Shown here in pieces: positions 39,479 through 49,100 of a DNA stretch of 64,000 nt. Position 1 is the first letter of the stretch, and each line of letters opens with the position of its first letter. The stretch is taken from contig NZ_CAKKLV010000010.1 in the NCBI RefSeq assembly GCF_918698115.1, positions 98,731-162,730 of the forward strand, read 5' to 3'. The position numbers and the translations under genes are program-made. The DNA is from Peribacillus sp. Bi96 (GTDB lineage: Bacteria; Bacillota; Bacilli; Bacillales; DSM-1321). Under the pieces are notes generated by a model. The model saw only the letters and a program-made list of their open reading frames with translations. It did no database searches and was not told where the DNA came from.

Positions 39479-42446
39479 TCCAGGGAAATTAAAAATCAAA
39501 ATAGCGGCTCTCGAAAACGGATCATACGTCCTTGGTGTCGTCAATGAAGAGAATACCTTCCTCAACTCGAATTATGTACGCAGACTGTTATTCAATTGGG
39601 ATGATGCAAGCTTTTATGGAACCAAAATGACTATGGATATAATTGATGGAAATCCTGTTTTCATTCTTGATGCTTGGGGTCTTCTCAACTTTTTTGCGAA
39701 GGAAAGCTTTAACTCCTTCATAGAATGGGAATGGTCGGAGATCTCCTCCCTTTGCCTGTCAGCAGCGCCTGTCCTTCATGAATCCATTGAAGCCGGAATC
39801 CCCGTACCGGATTTCACTAACCTGCAGTTAGACTCCATTGGCTGGAAGCTTCCGGAAGAGGTAGAGGAGGAATTCGTCCCTTCGTTTTGGGAAGAAGGTA
39901 TATCTTTAGATCTCCCTTCACCTGAAGCGGAAACCAATCGGACTTTTATCGAAAAGTGGTATAACCGTGCAGCTAATATGTATTTAAAAAACTACTCACC
40001 CATGCAGCATAAATGGAGCGAAGCCGTCGGGGCTTTAAAGGACTCCCGACTTTCACCTGAAGAATTACAGGCCTTTTTTGACAAAGACAGCTGGCAGGAA
40101 TGGCTAGGTACCCAGCCAGATCCCAAACCCTTCACTATAGGCCTTCGTTTAACTGAGCCTCCTGATGGTAATGGGCCTTGGGTACTCGATGTCACCCTTC
40201 GTTCCAAAAGGGATGAGAATATCATCGAAACATATACAGGAAAAAAATTGCCGCGCGGCTGGAATAAGTATGCAAGTGATGTGGTGCGTGCTACGAAACG
40301 ATGGCAACACGTCGTGCCATGGCTTGGGGAAAATGGACGTCTAAAAAGGGAGATTTCGGAATCGGATGCATGGGAGTTCTTGACCGACGCAAGCGAAAAA
40401 CTCCTGTTTCTTGGCGTTGAAATTCTTCTTCCATCTTGGTGGCTTGCCTTGAAGGAGTCCTCATTGAAGGTGAAGGCAAAAGTTAAGAGCCAATCCAACC
40501 GCGGCCCTTCTTACGTAGGGCTGAAAGCAATAATGGACTTCGATTGGAGGTTCTCATTAAATGGCAAAGAGCTCACTGAGGCGGAGTTCGAGGAGCTCGT
40601 CAATGAAAAGAGGCGGCTTGTTTTCATCCGCGGCCAATGGGTCAAGCTTGACCCTGCTTTCATTAAACAAATTCAAGGGCTGATGGAAACAGCTAATGAA
40701 AAAGGAATTCAATTGGCTGACTTACTGCAGCAAGAATTATTATTGAATGACGTAAATGAAGATGGCGATGAAGATTCAGGAAACGAAGAAATGCTCCGAG
40801 TTCAATTTGAATTGAATCAGGAGCTTCGTAAGATGGTGGGAAGACTGAGGGAAACCAAAAACATTTCCATCTTACCCGTCCCTCCTGCACTACAAGGCGA
40901 TTTACGCCCCTATCAAAAACTGGGCATGAGCTGGCTGCTTTTTTTAAGGGAGCATGGTTTTGGTGCTTGTCTGGCAGATGATATGGGGCTGGGGAAAACG
41001 GTTCAGATGATTGCTTACCTCCTTCATGTGAAAGAAAGAGAAGGAGCAAGTAAAGAGCTACCCATTACCCCGAGGGATGAACAAAAGAGTGAACCGATCA
41101 TCGTCGAAGAGGAAAGTAATGCAGAGAGCAGTGATGAGGCAGAAGTTATTACTTCCACACCCGAACCTGTTTCTGTTAAATCGGCACTCATCGTCTGTCC
41201 AACCTCCGTCCTAGGCAACTGGCAAAAGGAGTTGGAAAAATTCGCACCAACACTTAAAGTCCACCTTCATTACGGATCAAACCGAGCAAAAGGTGAAGCA
41301 TTTGCTAAAAAGGCAGCTCAACATGATATTGTGTTAACATCGTATGGCCTGACCCACCAAGATGTCGTTGAACTATCCTCCATCGAGTGGAGCAGCGTAA
41401 TCCTTGATGAAGCACAGAACATCAAGAATGCCCAAACAAAGCAATCCAAGGCAGTCCGCAAGCTCAGCGGCCAGCATCATATTGCCTTGTCGGGTACGCC
41501 AATGGAAAACCGTTTAAGTGAGCTATGGGCGATTTTTGATTTCATTAACAAAGGATACCTTGGAACATTAGGTCAGTTCCAGGAAAAATATGTAGCCACC
41601 ATTGAACGTGATGAACAGAAAGATAAAATCAAGGAATTACAGCGTTTAATACAACCATTTTTGCTGCGCCGTACAAAACGCGATAAAGATGTGGCTCTTA
41701 ATCTTCCGGATAAGCAAGAACAAAAGGAGTTCGTGCCGCTTACCACCGAGCAAGCATCGTTATATGAACAACTTATCAAGGATACCTTCACTGATATCGA
41801 ACAGCTGTCTGCCTTTGAACGAAAGGGCATCATCCTGCAGATGCTGAATAAGCTAAAGCAACTTTGCAATCACCCAGCTCTTTACCTAAAAGAGATGGAA
41901 AAGGAAAACATCATGAAGGCGCCTAACCGATCTGGCAAACTCGAGAAGCTGACTGAGCTTGTCGATGCTGTCCGCGAACAGGATGAAAGCTGCCTCATTT
42001 TCACTCAATATATTGGGATGGGCAACATGATGAAAGAATTGTTGGAAAAACGGTATGGCCTTGAAGTGCCATTCCTGAACGGGAGTGCGAACAAAAAGCA
42101 GCGTGATGAAATGATCACAAGATTCCAAGATGGGGAATTCCCAATCTTCATTCTCTCGTTAAAAGCAGGGGGCACCGGTCTTAATCTAACAGAAGCAAAT
42201 CATGTGATTCACTACGACCGCTGGTGGAATCCAGCTGTTGAAAATCAAGCCACCGACCGTGCTTACCGAATTGGACAACAGCGCTTTGTTCATGTTCATA
42301 AGCTTATATGCACAGGGACACTCGAAGAAAAAATCGACCAGATGCTTGATAAAAAGCAAGCACTGAACGACGAGATCATCAGCAGTGACAACTGGATCAC
42401 TGAACTTTCCACAGAGGAAATCAAGGACTTGGTTGCTCTGCAATGA
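39471..42446 (+). CDS. ywqA: SNF2-family DEAD/DEAH helicase (YwqA-like)
   Basis: A 991-aa SWI2/SNF2 ATPase. The N-terminal half is the bacterial SNF2-associated region (WWLALKESSLKVKAK and a RGQWVKLD motif). The helicase core starts near residue 475 (LRPYQKLGMSWL), with motif I DDMGLGKT (about 503-510), motif II LDEAQN (about 645), LSGTPMENR, then the C-terminal lobe with LFTQY-like LIFTQYIGM, LKAGGTGLNL and DRAYRIGQ. A Glu-rich insert (about 540-565) splits the first lobe. These enzymes translocate on duplex DNA and may remodel protein-DNA complexes or help repair. It is coupled to the SWIM gene. Confidence 0.93.
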   Translation: MFNPGKLKIKIAALENGSYVLGVVNEENTFLNSNYVRRLLFNWDDASFYGTKMTMDIIDGNPVFILDAWGLLNFFAKESFNSFIEWEWSEISSLCLSAAPVLHESIEAGIPVPDFTNLQLDSIGWKLPEEVEEEFVPSFWEEGISLDLPSPEAETNRTFIEKWYNRAANMYLKNYSPMQHKWSEAVGALKDSRLSPEELQAFFDKDSWQEWLGTQPDPKPFTIGLRLTEPPDGNGPWVLDVTLRSKRDENIIETYTGKKLPRGWNKYASDVVRATKRWQHVVPWLGENGRLKREISESDAWEFLTDASEKLLFLGVEILLPSWWLALKESSLKVKAKVKSQSNRGPSYVGLKAIMDFDWRFSLNGKELTEAEFEELVNEKRRLVFIRGQWVKLDPAFIKQIQGLMETANEKGIQLADLLQQELLLNDVNEDGDEDSGNEEMLRVQFELNQELRKMVGRLRETKNISILPVPPALQGDLRPYQKLGMSWLLFLREHGFGACLADDMGLGKTVQMIAYLLHVKEREGASKELPITPRDEQKSEPIIVEEESNAESSDEAEVITSTPEPVSVKSALIVCPTSVLGNWQKELEKFAPTLKVHLHYGSNRAKGEAFAKKAAQHDIVLTSYGLTHQDVVELSSIEWSSVILDEAQNIKNAQTKQSKAVRKLSGQHHIALSGTPMENRLSELWAIFDFINKGYLGTLGQFQEKYVATIERDEQKDKIKELQRLIQPFLLRRTKRDKDVALNLPDKQEQKEFVPLTTEQASLYEQLIKDTFTDIEQLSAFERKGIILQMLNKLKQLCNHPALYLKEMEKENIMKAPNRSGKLEKLTELVDAVREQDESCLIFTQYIGMGNMMKELLEKRYGLEVPFLNGSANKKQRDEMITRFQDGEFPIFILSLKAGGTGLNLTEANHVIHYDRWWNPAVENQATDRAYRIGQQRFVHVHKLICTGTLEEKIDQMLDKKQALNDEIISSDNWITELSTEEIKDLVALQ

Positions 42447-42501
42447 TGGCCTTACCCGTCCCGATAAGATGATGAATGAGGATGGGGTTAGACATTAAAA
42501 T

Positions 42502-42539
42502 AAAGGAGAATACATATCGAATATGTATTCTCCTTTTTA
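42502..42539 (+). terminator. Terminator of the SWIM-SNF2 operon
   Basis: AAAGGAGAATACATAT / ATATGTATTCTCCTTT stem with a 3-nt loop and a T-rich tail, about 55 nt after the helicase stop. Confidence 0.9.
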
Positions 42540-42702
42540 TTAAGATTACGTCCATTGCAGCAGCAATACTAAAACACCCATCTTGTTCAATAGGGTTATT
42601 GGGCAAATCCTAATCCGGACATAACTTCCAAACTACCGATGGAAGATGCACTTTTAGCCTATGACTGATTAGTCAAGTTTGAATGCTGATGTCCTTTATT
42701 AG

Positions 42703-43314
42703 CTAAGTAAAAATGGATTTCACCATATAGAGAGCCGTTATCCAGATAATTACTGCAGAGATCTTATTTAATATTCTTAGGAACCGGCCTGATGTATCTA
42801 CCTTTTTCAGCATTCGTCCCGCCAGACATAATCCATGGAACCAGCACCAGGATACGAGGATGCATGTTGCCGTGAATATCGTTTTTTCCGTTCCTGAATA
42901 TACAAGTGAGCTTGAACCGATTACGCCTATCGTATCTAAGATTGCATGTGGATTCAGTAATGATACAGATAAAGCAAATACAATTTGTTTTTTGGTGGAC
43001 ATCTGCATAGTTTGAGCACCGGATTGTGGGTTCGCTTTGGCAAACCAGATCTGAAAACCCATATATATTAAAAATATAACTCCGATTATGATTAATGAAA
43101 GACGCAGCCAATCATATTGCATGACAATCAACGAAACACCTAGAACGGCTAATAGAATGAGTAATGTATCACAAATGGCAGCTGTGATCGTTGCAGGCAA
43201 AGCTTTTTTTAAGGTAGGTTGAATTGCGCCTTGATTAAAAATAAATACATTTTGTACCCCTAATGGCAGTATCAGCCCTAATGCCAATATTAGTCCATGG
43301 AAAAATGGTTCCAT
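42703..43314 (-). CDS. yisU: LysE/ArgO-family amino acid exporter (YisU-like)
   Basis: A 203-aa inner-membrane protein with about six hydrophobic helices and the LysE/ArgO signature LILPLGVQNVFIFNQGA at its N-terminus, plus SLLNPHAILDTIGVIG in the middle. The family exports basic amino acids or related compounds. It is divergent from a MocR-type regulator, an arrangement like yisU-yisV in B. subtilis as I recall it, and the shared intergenic palindrome suggests that the regulator controls it. Substrate not predictable. Confidence 0.82.
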   Translation of the reverse strand: MEPFFHGLILALGLILPLGVQNVFIFNQGAIQPTLKKALPATITAAICDTLLILLAVLGVSLIVMQYDWLRLSLIIIGVIFLIYMGFQIWFAKANPQSGAQTMQMSTKKQIVFALSVSLLNPHAILDTIGVIGSSSLVYSGTEKTIFTATCILVSWCWFHGLCLAGRMLKKVDTSGRFLRILNKISAVIIWITALYMVKSIFT

Positions 43315-43376
43315 ACAAATACCTCCCTCCTTTCATATTCATTATAATGAAAAACACATGGGAATTGACCATCCAT

Positions 43377-43400
43377 TTGGTTGGTTTTCAACCCAACCAA
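43377..43400. promoter_or_regulatory. Inverted repeat in the exporter/MocR divergent promoter region
   Basis: TTGGTTGG (43377-43384) and CCAACCAA (43393-43400), perfect 8-bp arms with an 8-bp spacer, centred between the divergent genes. Likely operator for the MocR-type regulator. Confidence 0.55.
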
Positions 43401-43442
43401 TCCATAAGGAATATAGAACATGAAAGGAGTAATTGTTTTCGT

Positions 43443-44888
43443 ATGTTTATCGAATGGAAACCAAATCGGCCTTCTAACCGATCACTTCACCAACAAATAG
43501 TTGAATGGATGCAACAACAAATTACACGAGGGGAATGGCCAGTTGCGACCAAGCTTCCATCACAGCGCTCATTGGCCGATTCTCTTGGGGTGAACAGGAG
43601 TACCATTATTTCAGCTATAGAGGAGTTAATTGCAGACGGATTACTGGAAACCAAGGTTGGGTCTGGTACATTTGTTTCTAATAACACATGGAATGTGCTC
43701 GTCTCCAGCAAACAGCCCGACTGGAAAAACTATGTACGGAACGGCCTTCATGAGCCTAATTTAAAAACGATTCAGGACATTAATCAATATGAAACGGACA
43801 CTGCCATTATCAGATTGGGCACTGGTGAACTTTCTCCATCTCTATTGCCTACAAAAAAAATCGAAAAGACTTTGCAAACCACATCTTTTGATGCTCACTC
43901 ATTGGGCTATTCTGAACCCAAAGGTGATAAAGGCCTTCGCCACAGTATAAGTGATTATTTAAAGTCAAAAGGAGTAATTGCCAGCCCCAGTTCCCTTATG
44001 ATCGTGTCAGGGGGGCTTCAGGCGCTTCAATTGATTTCGGTGGGTTTACTTCAGAAAGGATCAATGATTTTACATGAGTCTCCTTCGTATTTAAATTCTG
44101 TTCATCCCTTTCAATCTGCGGGCATGCATTTAGTAGGCTTATCAAAACAAGTCCGGGAAAGTATTCCCACTCAAATAAAGCGTATCAATGGAAGGCAGAA
44201 AGCGTCACTCTTTTATACCGTTCCAACGTTTAACAACCCAACCAATACTACATGGACAAAAGAAGAAAGACTAAACCTCTTATCCATTTGCAATAAAGAA
44301 CAGATTCCGATTATTGAAGATGACGTATATAGTGACCTATGGTTTGAAAATGAACCGCCACTACCTATTAAATCCCAAGATACTGATGGCCTTGTCTTGT
44401 ACATTGGCAGCATGTCCAAAACATTAAGCCCCGGGCTGCGCATCGGATGGATCGCTGGTCCAATAACGGTGATTGAAAGGTTAGCGGATATTAAAATGCA
44501 AATGGATTACGGTTCAAGTGCACTATCTCAACATCTTGTGGCTGAATGGTTAACGAGTGGTCAATATTCGAAGCATTTAGAGTGGCTGCGGTATGAGTTG
44601 AAGGTACGCAGAGATTTTACATTAACTCTTCTCAATCAATATTTTAAGGGAATAGCTGAATGGCAAATACCCCAAGGCGGATTTTATATATGGTTAAAAT
44701 TATGTAAACCAATTGTGAATCCAAACCTTTTCAAGCAGGCGATAAAGGAGAACATACTCATTAATCCGGGGTACATATATGAACCAAGCAACAATACACA
44801 TCTTCGGCTATCATATTCATATGCGTCTGAGGAAGAGTTAGCTTATGGTATTCAAACCCTCTCAAAGATCATTCGCCGGCTGATTTGA
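43443..44888 (+). CDS. yisV: MocR-family (GntR wHTH plus aminotransferase-like) regulator
   Basis: A 481-aa regulator. The N-terminal GntR winged helix (about 15-80) has LHQQIVEWMQQQITRG and KLPSQRSLADSLGVNRSTI; the C-terminal type I aminotransferase-like domain (about 110-475) carries the PLP-binding Lys K326 in GSMSKTLSPGLRIGW and the DD pair in IIEDDVYSDLW. MocR proteins sense PLP-linked or amino compounds and usually regulate a divergent neighbour, here the LysE-type exporter. The ATG at 43443 is used because the homologous region begins there (FIEWKPN); AAAGGAG is 13 nt upstream. Confidence 0.88.
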   Translation: MFIEWKPNRPSNRSLHQQIVEWMQQQITRGEWPVATKLPSQRSLADSLGVNRSTIISAIEELIADGLLETKVGSGTFVSNNTWNVLVSSKQPDWKNYVRNGLHEPNLKTIQDINQYETDTAIIRLGTGELSPSLLPTKKIEKTLQTTSFDAHSLGYSEPKGDKGLRHSISDYLKSKGVIASPSSLMIVSGGLQALQLISVGLLQKGSMILHESPSYLNSVHPFQSAGMHLVGLSKQVRESIPTQIKRINGRQKASLFYTVPTFNNPTNTTWTKEERLNLLSICNKEQIPIIEDDVYSDLWFENEPPLPIKSQDTDGLVLYIGSMSKTLSPGLRIGWIAGPITVIERLADIKMQMDYGSSALSQHLVAEWLTSGQYSKHLEWLRYELKVRRDFTLTLLNQYFKGIAEWQIPQGGFYIWLKLCKPIVNPNLFKQAIKENILINPGYIYEPSNNTHLRLSYSYASEEELAYGIQTLSKIIRRLI

Positions 44889-44922
44889 CTTCTTGAAGGA
44901 TAGGAGACGCTCATCATGTTGA

Positions 44923-44942
44923 GGAGCTGCCGTGGCAGCTCC
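44923..44942 (+). terminator. Hairpin downstream of the MocR gene
   Basis: GGAGCTGCC / GGCAGCTCC stem with a 2-nt loop, followed by ATCCTTATT. The U-tract is imperfect. Confidence 0.5.
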
Positions 44943-45029
44943 ATCCTTATTGAGTAAAGTAACTCTTCGTACGTTTCATTTAACGGAAGTCTCATACCTT
45001 ACAATGTCCTGCAGCTTTAGAGGATGATA

Positions 45030-45446
45030 TCACGGATTAGCAGCTTTCATTTTTACGTTCCGCTCTTTTTGCTGGATAATGAAAAAAGAATGGTGATAGC
45101 CATGATTGATCATGATATGATCGAGGATTGCAGTAAGCACCTCACCCTTATTCGGCTGATATGTCTCTGACCTTTCCTCAATGATGATTTTTTCTTGGTG
45201 GGGGTCATAATTAATAGATGTTTCAGCACCTTTTTCAAAAAAAGAAAGGGTTACCTCCTGACATAGAGGAAAATGCTGATAGGGTGAATCTGAGCGGGGA
45301 TCCTTTTCAAAGGGAGCATGGAGGTGCTGAAGTGCATCAAAAAAACTCGTTTTTGTAAGATGTGACCTGTCGCTTCCTCTCCTTTCGATTTTCACTGTAA
45401 TTCCAAGACTACTTACTTTATTGCTGGATTTCTTCTTATAATTCAT
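45030..45446 (-). CDS. Hypothetical protein (138 aa)
   Basis: I do not recognise this protein. It has a basic N-terminus (NYKKKSSNK), no signal or membrane segment, and a mix of hydrophilic and aromatic residues (CQEVTLSFFEKGAETSINYDPHQEKIIIEER; ILDHIMINHGYHHSFFIIQQKER). The ATG at 45446 follows AAAGGAGGG by 5 nt, an excellent ribosome binding site; the longer frame from 45554 has none. It is transcribed alone, convergent with the MocR gene. Confidence 0.65.
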   Translation of the reverse strand: MNYKKKSSNKVSSLGITVKIERRGSDRSHLTKTSFFDALQHLHAPFEKDPRSDSPYQHFPLCQEVTLSFFEKGAETSINYDPHQEKIIIEERSETYQPNKGEVLTAILDHIMINHGYHHSFFIIQQKERNVKMKAANP

Positions 45447-45618
45447 AGATACCCTCCTTTTAATAGGTTCTTTATACCTAATTCTTTTATCCCACTCCAT
45501 ATACCTGCCGGATAATGAAAATAATTCCTCACTAATAGATTTACATATTTGCACGGTGAAAACTCAGCAAACTACTCCATTACATCACTAAAGAATTCAT
45601 TCATCAAATCCATACTCG

Positions 45619-45649
45619 ATAAAAAACAGCCCTCTTGGATAAGAGGGCT
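45619..45649 (-). terminator. Minus-strand terminator (distal copy)
   Basis: AGCCCTCTT-ATCC-AAGAGGGCT stem on the minus strand, followed by GTTTTTTATCG. It is almost identical to the hairpin at 46163-46184 next to the subtilase gene. Confidence 0.8.
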
Positions 45650-45716
45650 TAGACTATATAAAAACTTGATATTAATTGATTTTACCTACATTTTTTTTGA
45701 GGGTTTGTACTATTCG

Positions 45717-45850
45717 AACGTTGATTTCCACTCCAGGCACTCGCTTTCCGCGGGCGGTCCGGGAGCCTCCTCGGCGCTCTTTGCGCCTGTGGGGTCTCCC
45801 TTGGACACGCTTTTTCCGCAGGAGTCTCGTACCTTCCGTTCCAATCAACT
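45717..45850 (-). repeat. REP-like GC-rich intergenic element (intact copy, inverted)
   Basis: Contains, in reverse, all modules of the 28.4-28.8 kb element: CAGGCACTCGCTTTCCGCGG, GGCGGTCCGGGAGCCTCC, GCGCCTGTGGGG, CGCAGGAGTCTCGTACC and TTCCGTTCCAATCAAC. The shared flanks GTTGATTTCCACT and TTGGAACGG define the ends. Confidence 0.88.
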
Positions 45851-45979
45851 GTAGGAAAACCGGCTTCTCTTCGTACAAAAGGAGATTAGAAATAATCTAC
45901 CCCAAACCATGATTAGAAAAGAAGACTTGGTACTCCTTAATGAATTTTTACATTTTTATATGAAATGAAACCTCATCAG

Positions 45980-46105
45980 ATTGAAGAAATTTGCGATACT
46001 CCTGCCGAATAACCGGCTAGCCAAGACCCCACAGACGCTTGCGTCGAGGAGGCTTGGCAGACAGTCGGTGGAAAGGGAGCGGATTTCTGAAATCAACTGG
46101 AACTT
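45980..46105 (+). repeat. Diverged REP-like element
   Basis: Contains GCGATACTCCTGCC, AAGACCCCACAGACGC, TTGCGTCGAGGAGGCTTGG, GTCGGTGGAAAGGGAGCGG and CTGAAATCAACTGG, in the order of the intact copies with many substitutions. An older or different subfamily. Confidence 0.65.
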
Positions 46106-46162
46106 TTTTGAAAGGAAAAACTGCAGGCAAACTCGCTTCTCATAGAGTTTGTCTACAGTCTG

Positions 46163-46184
46163 AGCCCTATTGGATAAGAGGGCT
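46163..46184 (-). terminator. Hairpin just after the subtilase gene (proximal copy)
   Basis: AGCCCTCTT-ATCC-AATAGGGCT on the minus strand, 9 nt after the stop codon. It lacks a U-tract (CAGACTG follows), so it is probably a weak terminator. Confidence 0.45.
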
Positions 46185-46192
46185 GCCTTTCG

Positions 46193-49100
46193 TTATTTTT
46201 TTGCTTTATTGATGTTAAAGGATTTCTTCGATTCATTTCCTGCAAGATCTGTCACCTTAAATTCAAACTTGTTGTTGCCTGATTTAAGCGGCAGTTCCAA
46301 ATCCTCTATCTTCTTCTTATAGGCACGCATTTTATATGGTTCCTTGAATTCATGATAGAATACTTCGCTTCCGTTCAGATAAAGGCGGATTTCATCGAAA
46401 TTATCCTCTACCGTCACATCCACTTTTGGATTCTTGCCTTTGACTCCCACAGTTTCCGGTACTCCTTTAACTTTTAAAACCGGCTTTGTTGCATCGATCA
46501 TAATCGTCCGTTTAAAGGAAACCGTGTTATCCCATTTATCGGTTGCTTTAACCGTGAAGCTTTGGACACCCTCTTCAAATTTCTTTTCATATGAGAATTC
46601 ATATTTATTATTCGTCTTGTTATATGTTACAGGGACCGTTTTATTGTCGATTTTAAATTCCTTTATTTCTGACGCTTCTTCAATATCCCCTGTTATTTTG
46701 ATTTTATTTTTATTGTTCACGCTTAAGGCTTCAGGACTTTTGATCTTAACAGCAGGTGCATGATTATCAATTGGTGCTGAATCTTTGGCCAATTCAGTTT
46801 CAGCCGCTTTTTCATTACCTGCAAAGTCAATTCCCACAACCTGAACCTTTTCCCCTTTTACATCAGGCAGGGTGAATTGTTTCGTATTCGCCGGGAGCGG
46901 CTCTTCCATGATGGATGCTCCATCGACTTGTACATCGTAATAAGCAAGCCCTGAACCATTCAAATTATCCTTACCTTGGATGGTTAATACATTGCCTTTT
47001 TTCGAAATCTTGACTGTCGGCTTTACCGTATCGATTTTGATTGGCATTTTAAACGTCTGCCATTTTGCACCCTCGTAATCTATCATCGCTTTGATTTCAA
47101 AATAATAGACCCCATCCTTAGCCATTGCATTATTGACTTTACCGTCCCATTTACGGGCCGGATCAAGTGTGTATGCGGTCCCTTGTCCGCCATCATAATA
47201 ATCCTTACGTACATTATTCTCTGTGCGAAGTTTCCGGACTGATTTGTTCTCACCATTCAATATATTATATTCTACCTTTTTCGCATTCCTTAAGAATGAT
47301 AGGACCGGCACGAAGTCATCCTGTGCACCATCACCATTTGGGGAAATCGCAATATTTTTGCCATTGAATGTTTTCCCCGCAGGGTCGTAACCAAGATAAG
47401 TGAAATCTTCACCTGCAGTCGATACTCCTCCTGCCCTGCCATAGAAAGACTCTTTATCATATTTAGTGCCATCCAGGATTGGGGCTTTGTCCCACTCCCC
47501 TTTAAACCCTACATACGGAACATGTAATTCCGGGTTAGTGTCAGCTGGATCCTTCAATGTTATGAACCCTTCAACGAAATATCCGTTTGGAAAGACCTTG
47601 TCAATGTCTACAAGAGTCTGAAGATCATCGCCAAGTACCTTTGCATTGGATATGTCCACTTTCACTTCAAATGTAACAGATTTTTTTGCAGGTACAGTAA
47701 TCTTGTTTGTATTTTTATTATTGATTTTAATCGAAGCGTTCTTAATTTCCTGTGCCTCTAATTGATTGGCGGAATAACCCAGCTGACCCTGAATGGCATA
47801 GTCTGTTTGGATATTTCCTTTTACATCATATTTGACTGCTTTATTACTGAAGTTTTCAACCTTCAAAGTAAAGGCGAACTTATTGCCGATTTCCTTCATG
47901 GCAACCTTCGCTTCTTTCGTAAATGCCTCCGTCACGACAGCTGGCGTGGACAAAGCAGATTGAAGCTGCATGATTCCGGCTCCCTGCCTGCGAGGCGAAT
48001 AAGGGTTTTTCCAGTCAAGGGCATTATTGACGACACCTTGATCCGTTAATGGTTTCGAAGTATTCATCATCAGGTTCTTAGCCAAATTGGCCCGGGCAAA
48101 TCCATTTAATTTAAAGTCTTTATCCACTCTTTCAAGAACCAGTGCAGAACCGCCGGAAACATGAGGTGCCGCCATCGAAGTGCCGCTCATCATACCATAT
48201 TCATCGTTGTTCAACGTTGAATAAATTTGTCCGCCTGGTGCAGTGATTTCCGGTTTGAAATCCAGATTTGGTGCTACGCCCCATGAACTGAATGAACTCA
48301 TTTTTCCTGCTTCTGGATTCACCGCTTTTGTTTTATCACCATTAAAGGTAATCTTCACCTTTTCTCCATCCGTTAAGGCCGCTTTCAGCTTGGCACCATC
48401 CGACTTCAACATGAACAGCTGTGGAATGGTGATGCTTGGATCTGTGGCCATGGAAATATATCCGTCAGCATTATTGTAAATAATGACTCCTGTCGCTCCT
48501 GCTGCCTGGGCATTTTGCGCTTTTTCTATAAAAGAAAGCGTGCCGCGTTCAATGAGGGCGAACTTGCCTTTAACATCCACTTTGGAAAGCTCCTCTGGCG
48601 TCCCAAGACCTGCAGCAACCAAGTCATGTGTTTTATCCTTCAAAGCATTGGGATGTACGCTTGAAGCCGACATGAACGGAGCTTTTCCTGCTTGTCCGTT
48701 TATATCATAAGTCGCTGCATCCAAATCCATATAGTTATTCTCGACGGATGCCACTTGCACCGAATCATAAGCAAGTCCAGGTGAGCCTGAAACGCCAATA
48801 TCCGGGTTTGAAGCTAATGGGTTTGCAAATCCGTTTCCAAAGTGAGCCGAATTTCCTGCTGAAATCGACATGAGGATCCCATTATCAACAGCTCTCGATA
48901 CGGCCTGCTGCTCAGGATCTTCTGCTGATACAAAACCTGCAGTGGAACCGAGGCTCATATTTAGCACATCTGCCCCAAGAATGATTGCATCATCAATTGC
49001 CTTAATATAAATATCACCCCATGTTGTCTGCATGGCGGGATCATTTCCGAATACCTTTAAAGCAAGAAGCTGGGCTTCGGGAGCCACCCCTTTAATCCCG

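Larger units (their letters stand above)
45447..46192. other. Repeat-rich intergenic region downstream of the subtilase gene
   Basis: About 745 bp without a gene. It contains, in order, a minus-strand terminator (45619-45649), an inverted REP-like element (45717-45850), a degraded REP-like element (about 45980-46105) and a second near-copy of the terminator hairpin (46163-46184). Open frames within the elements are artefacts. Confidence 0.75.

Noticed and set aside
45676..45912. Open frames across the inverted REP-like element
   Set aside because: They translate the GC-rich palindrome in both strands, without ribosome binding sites or homologous character.
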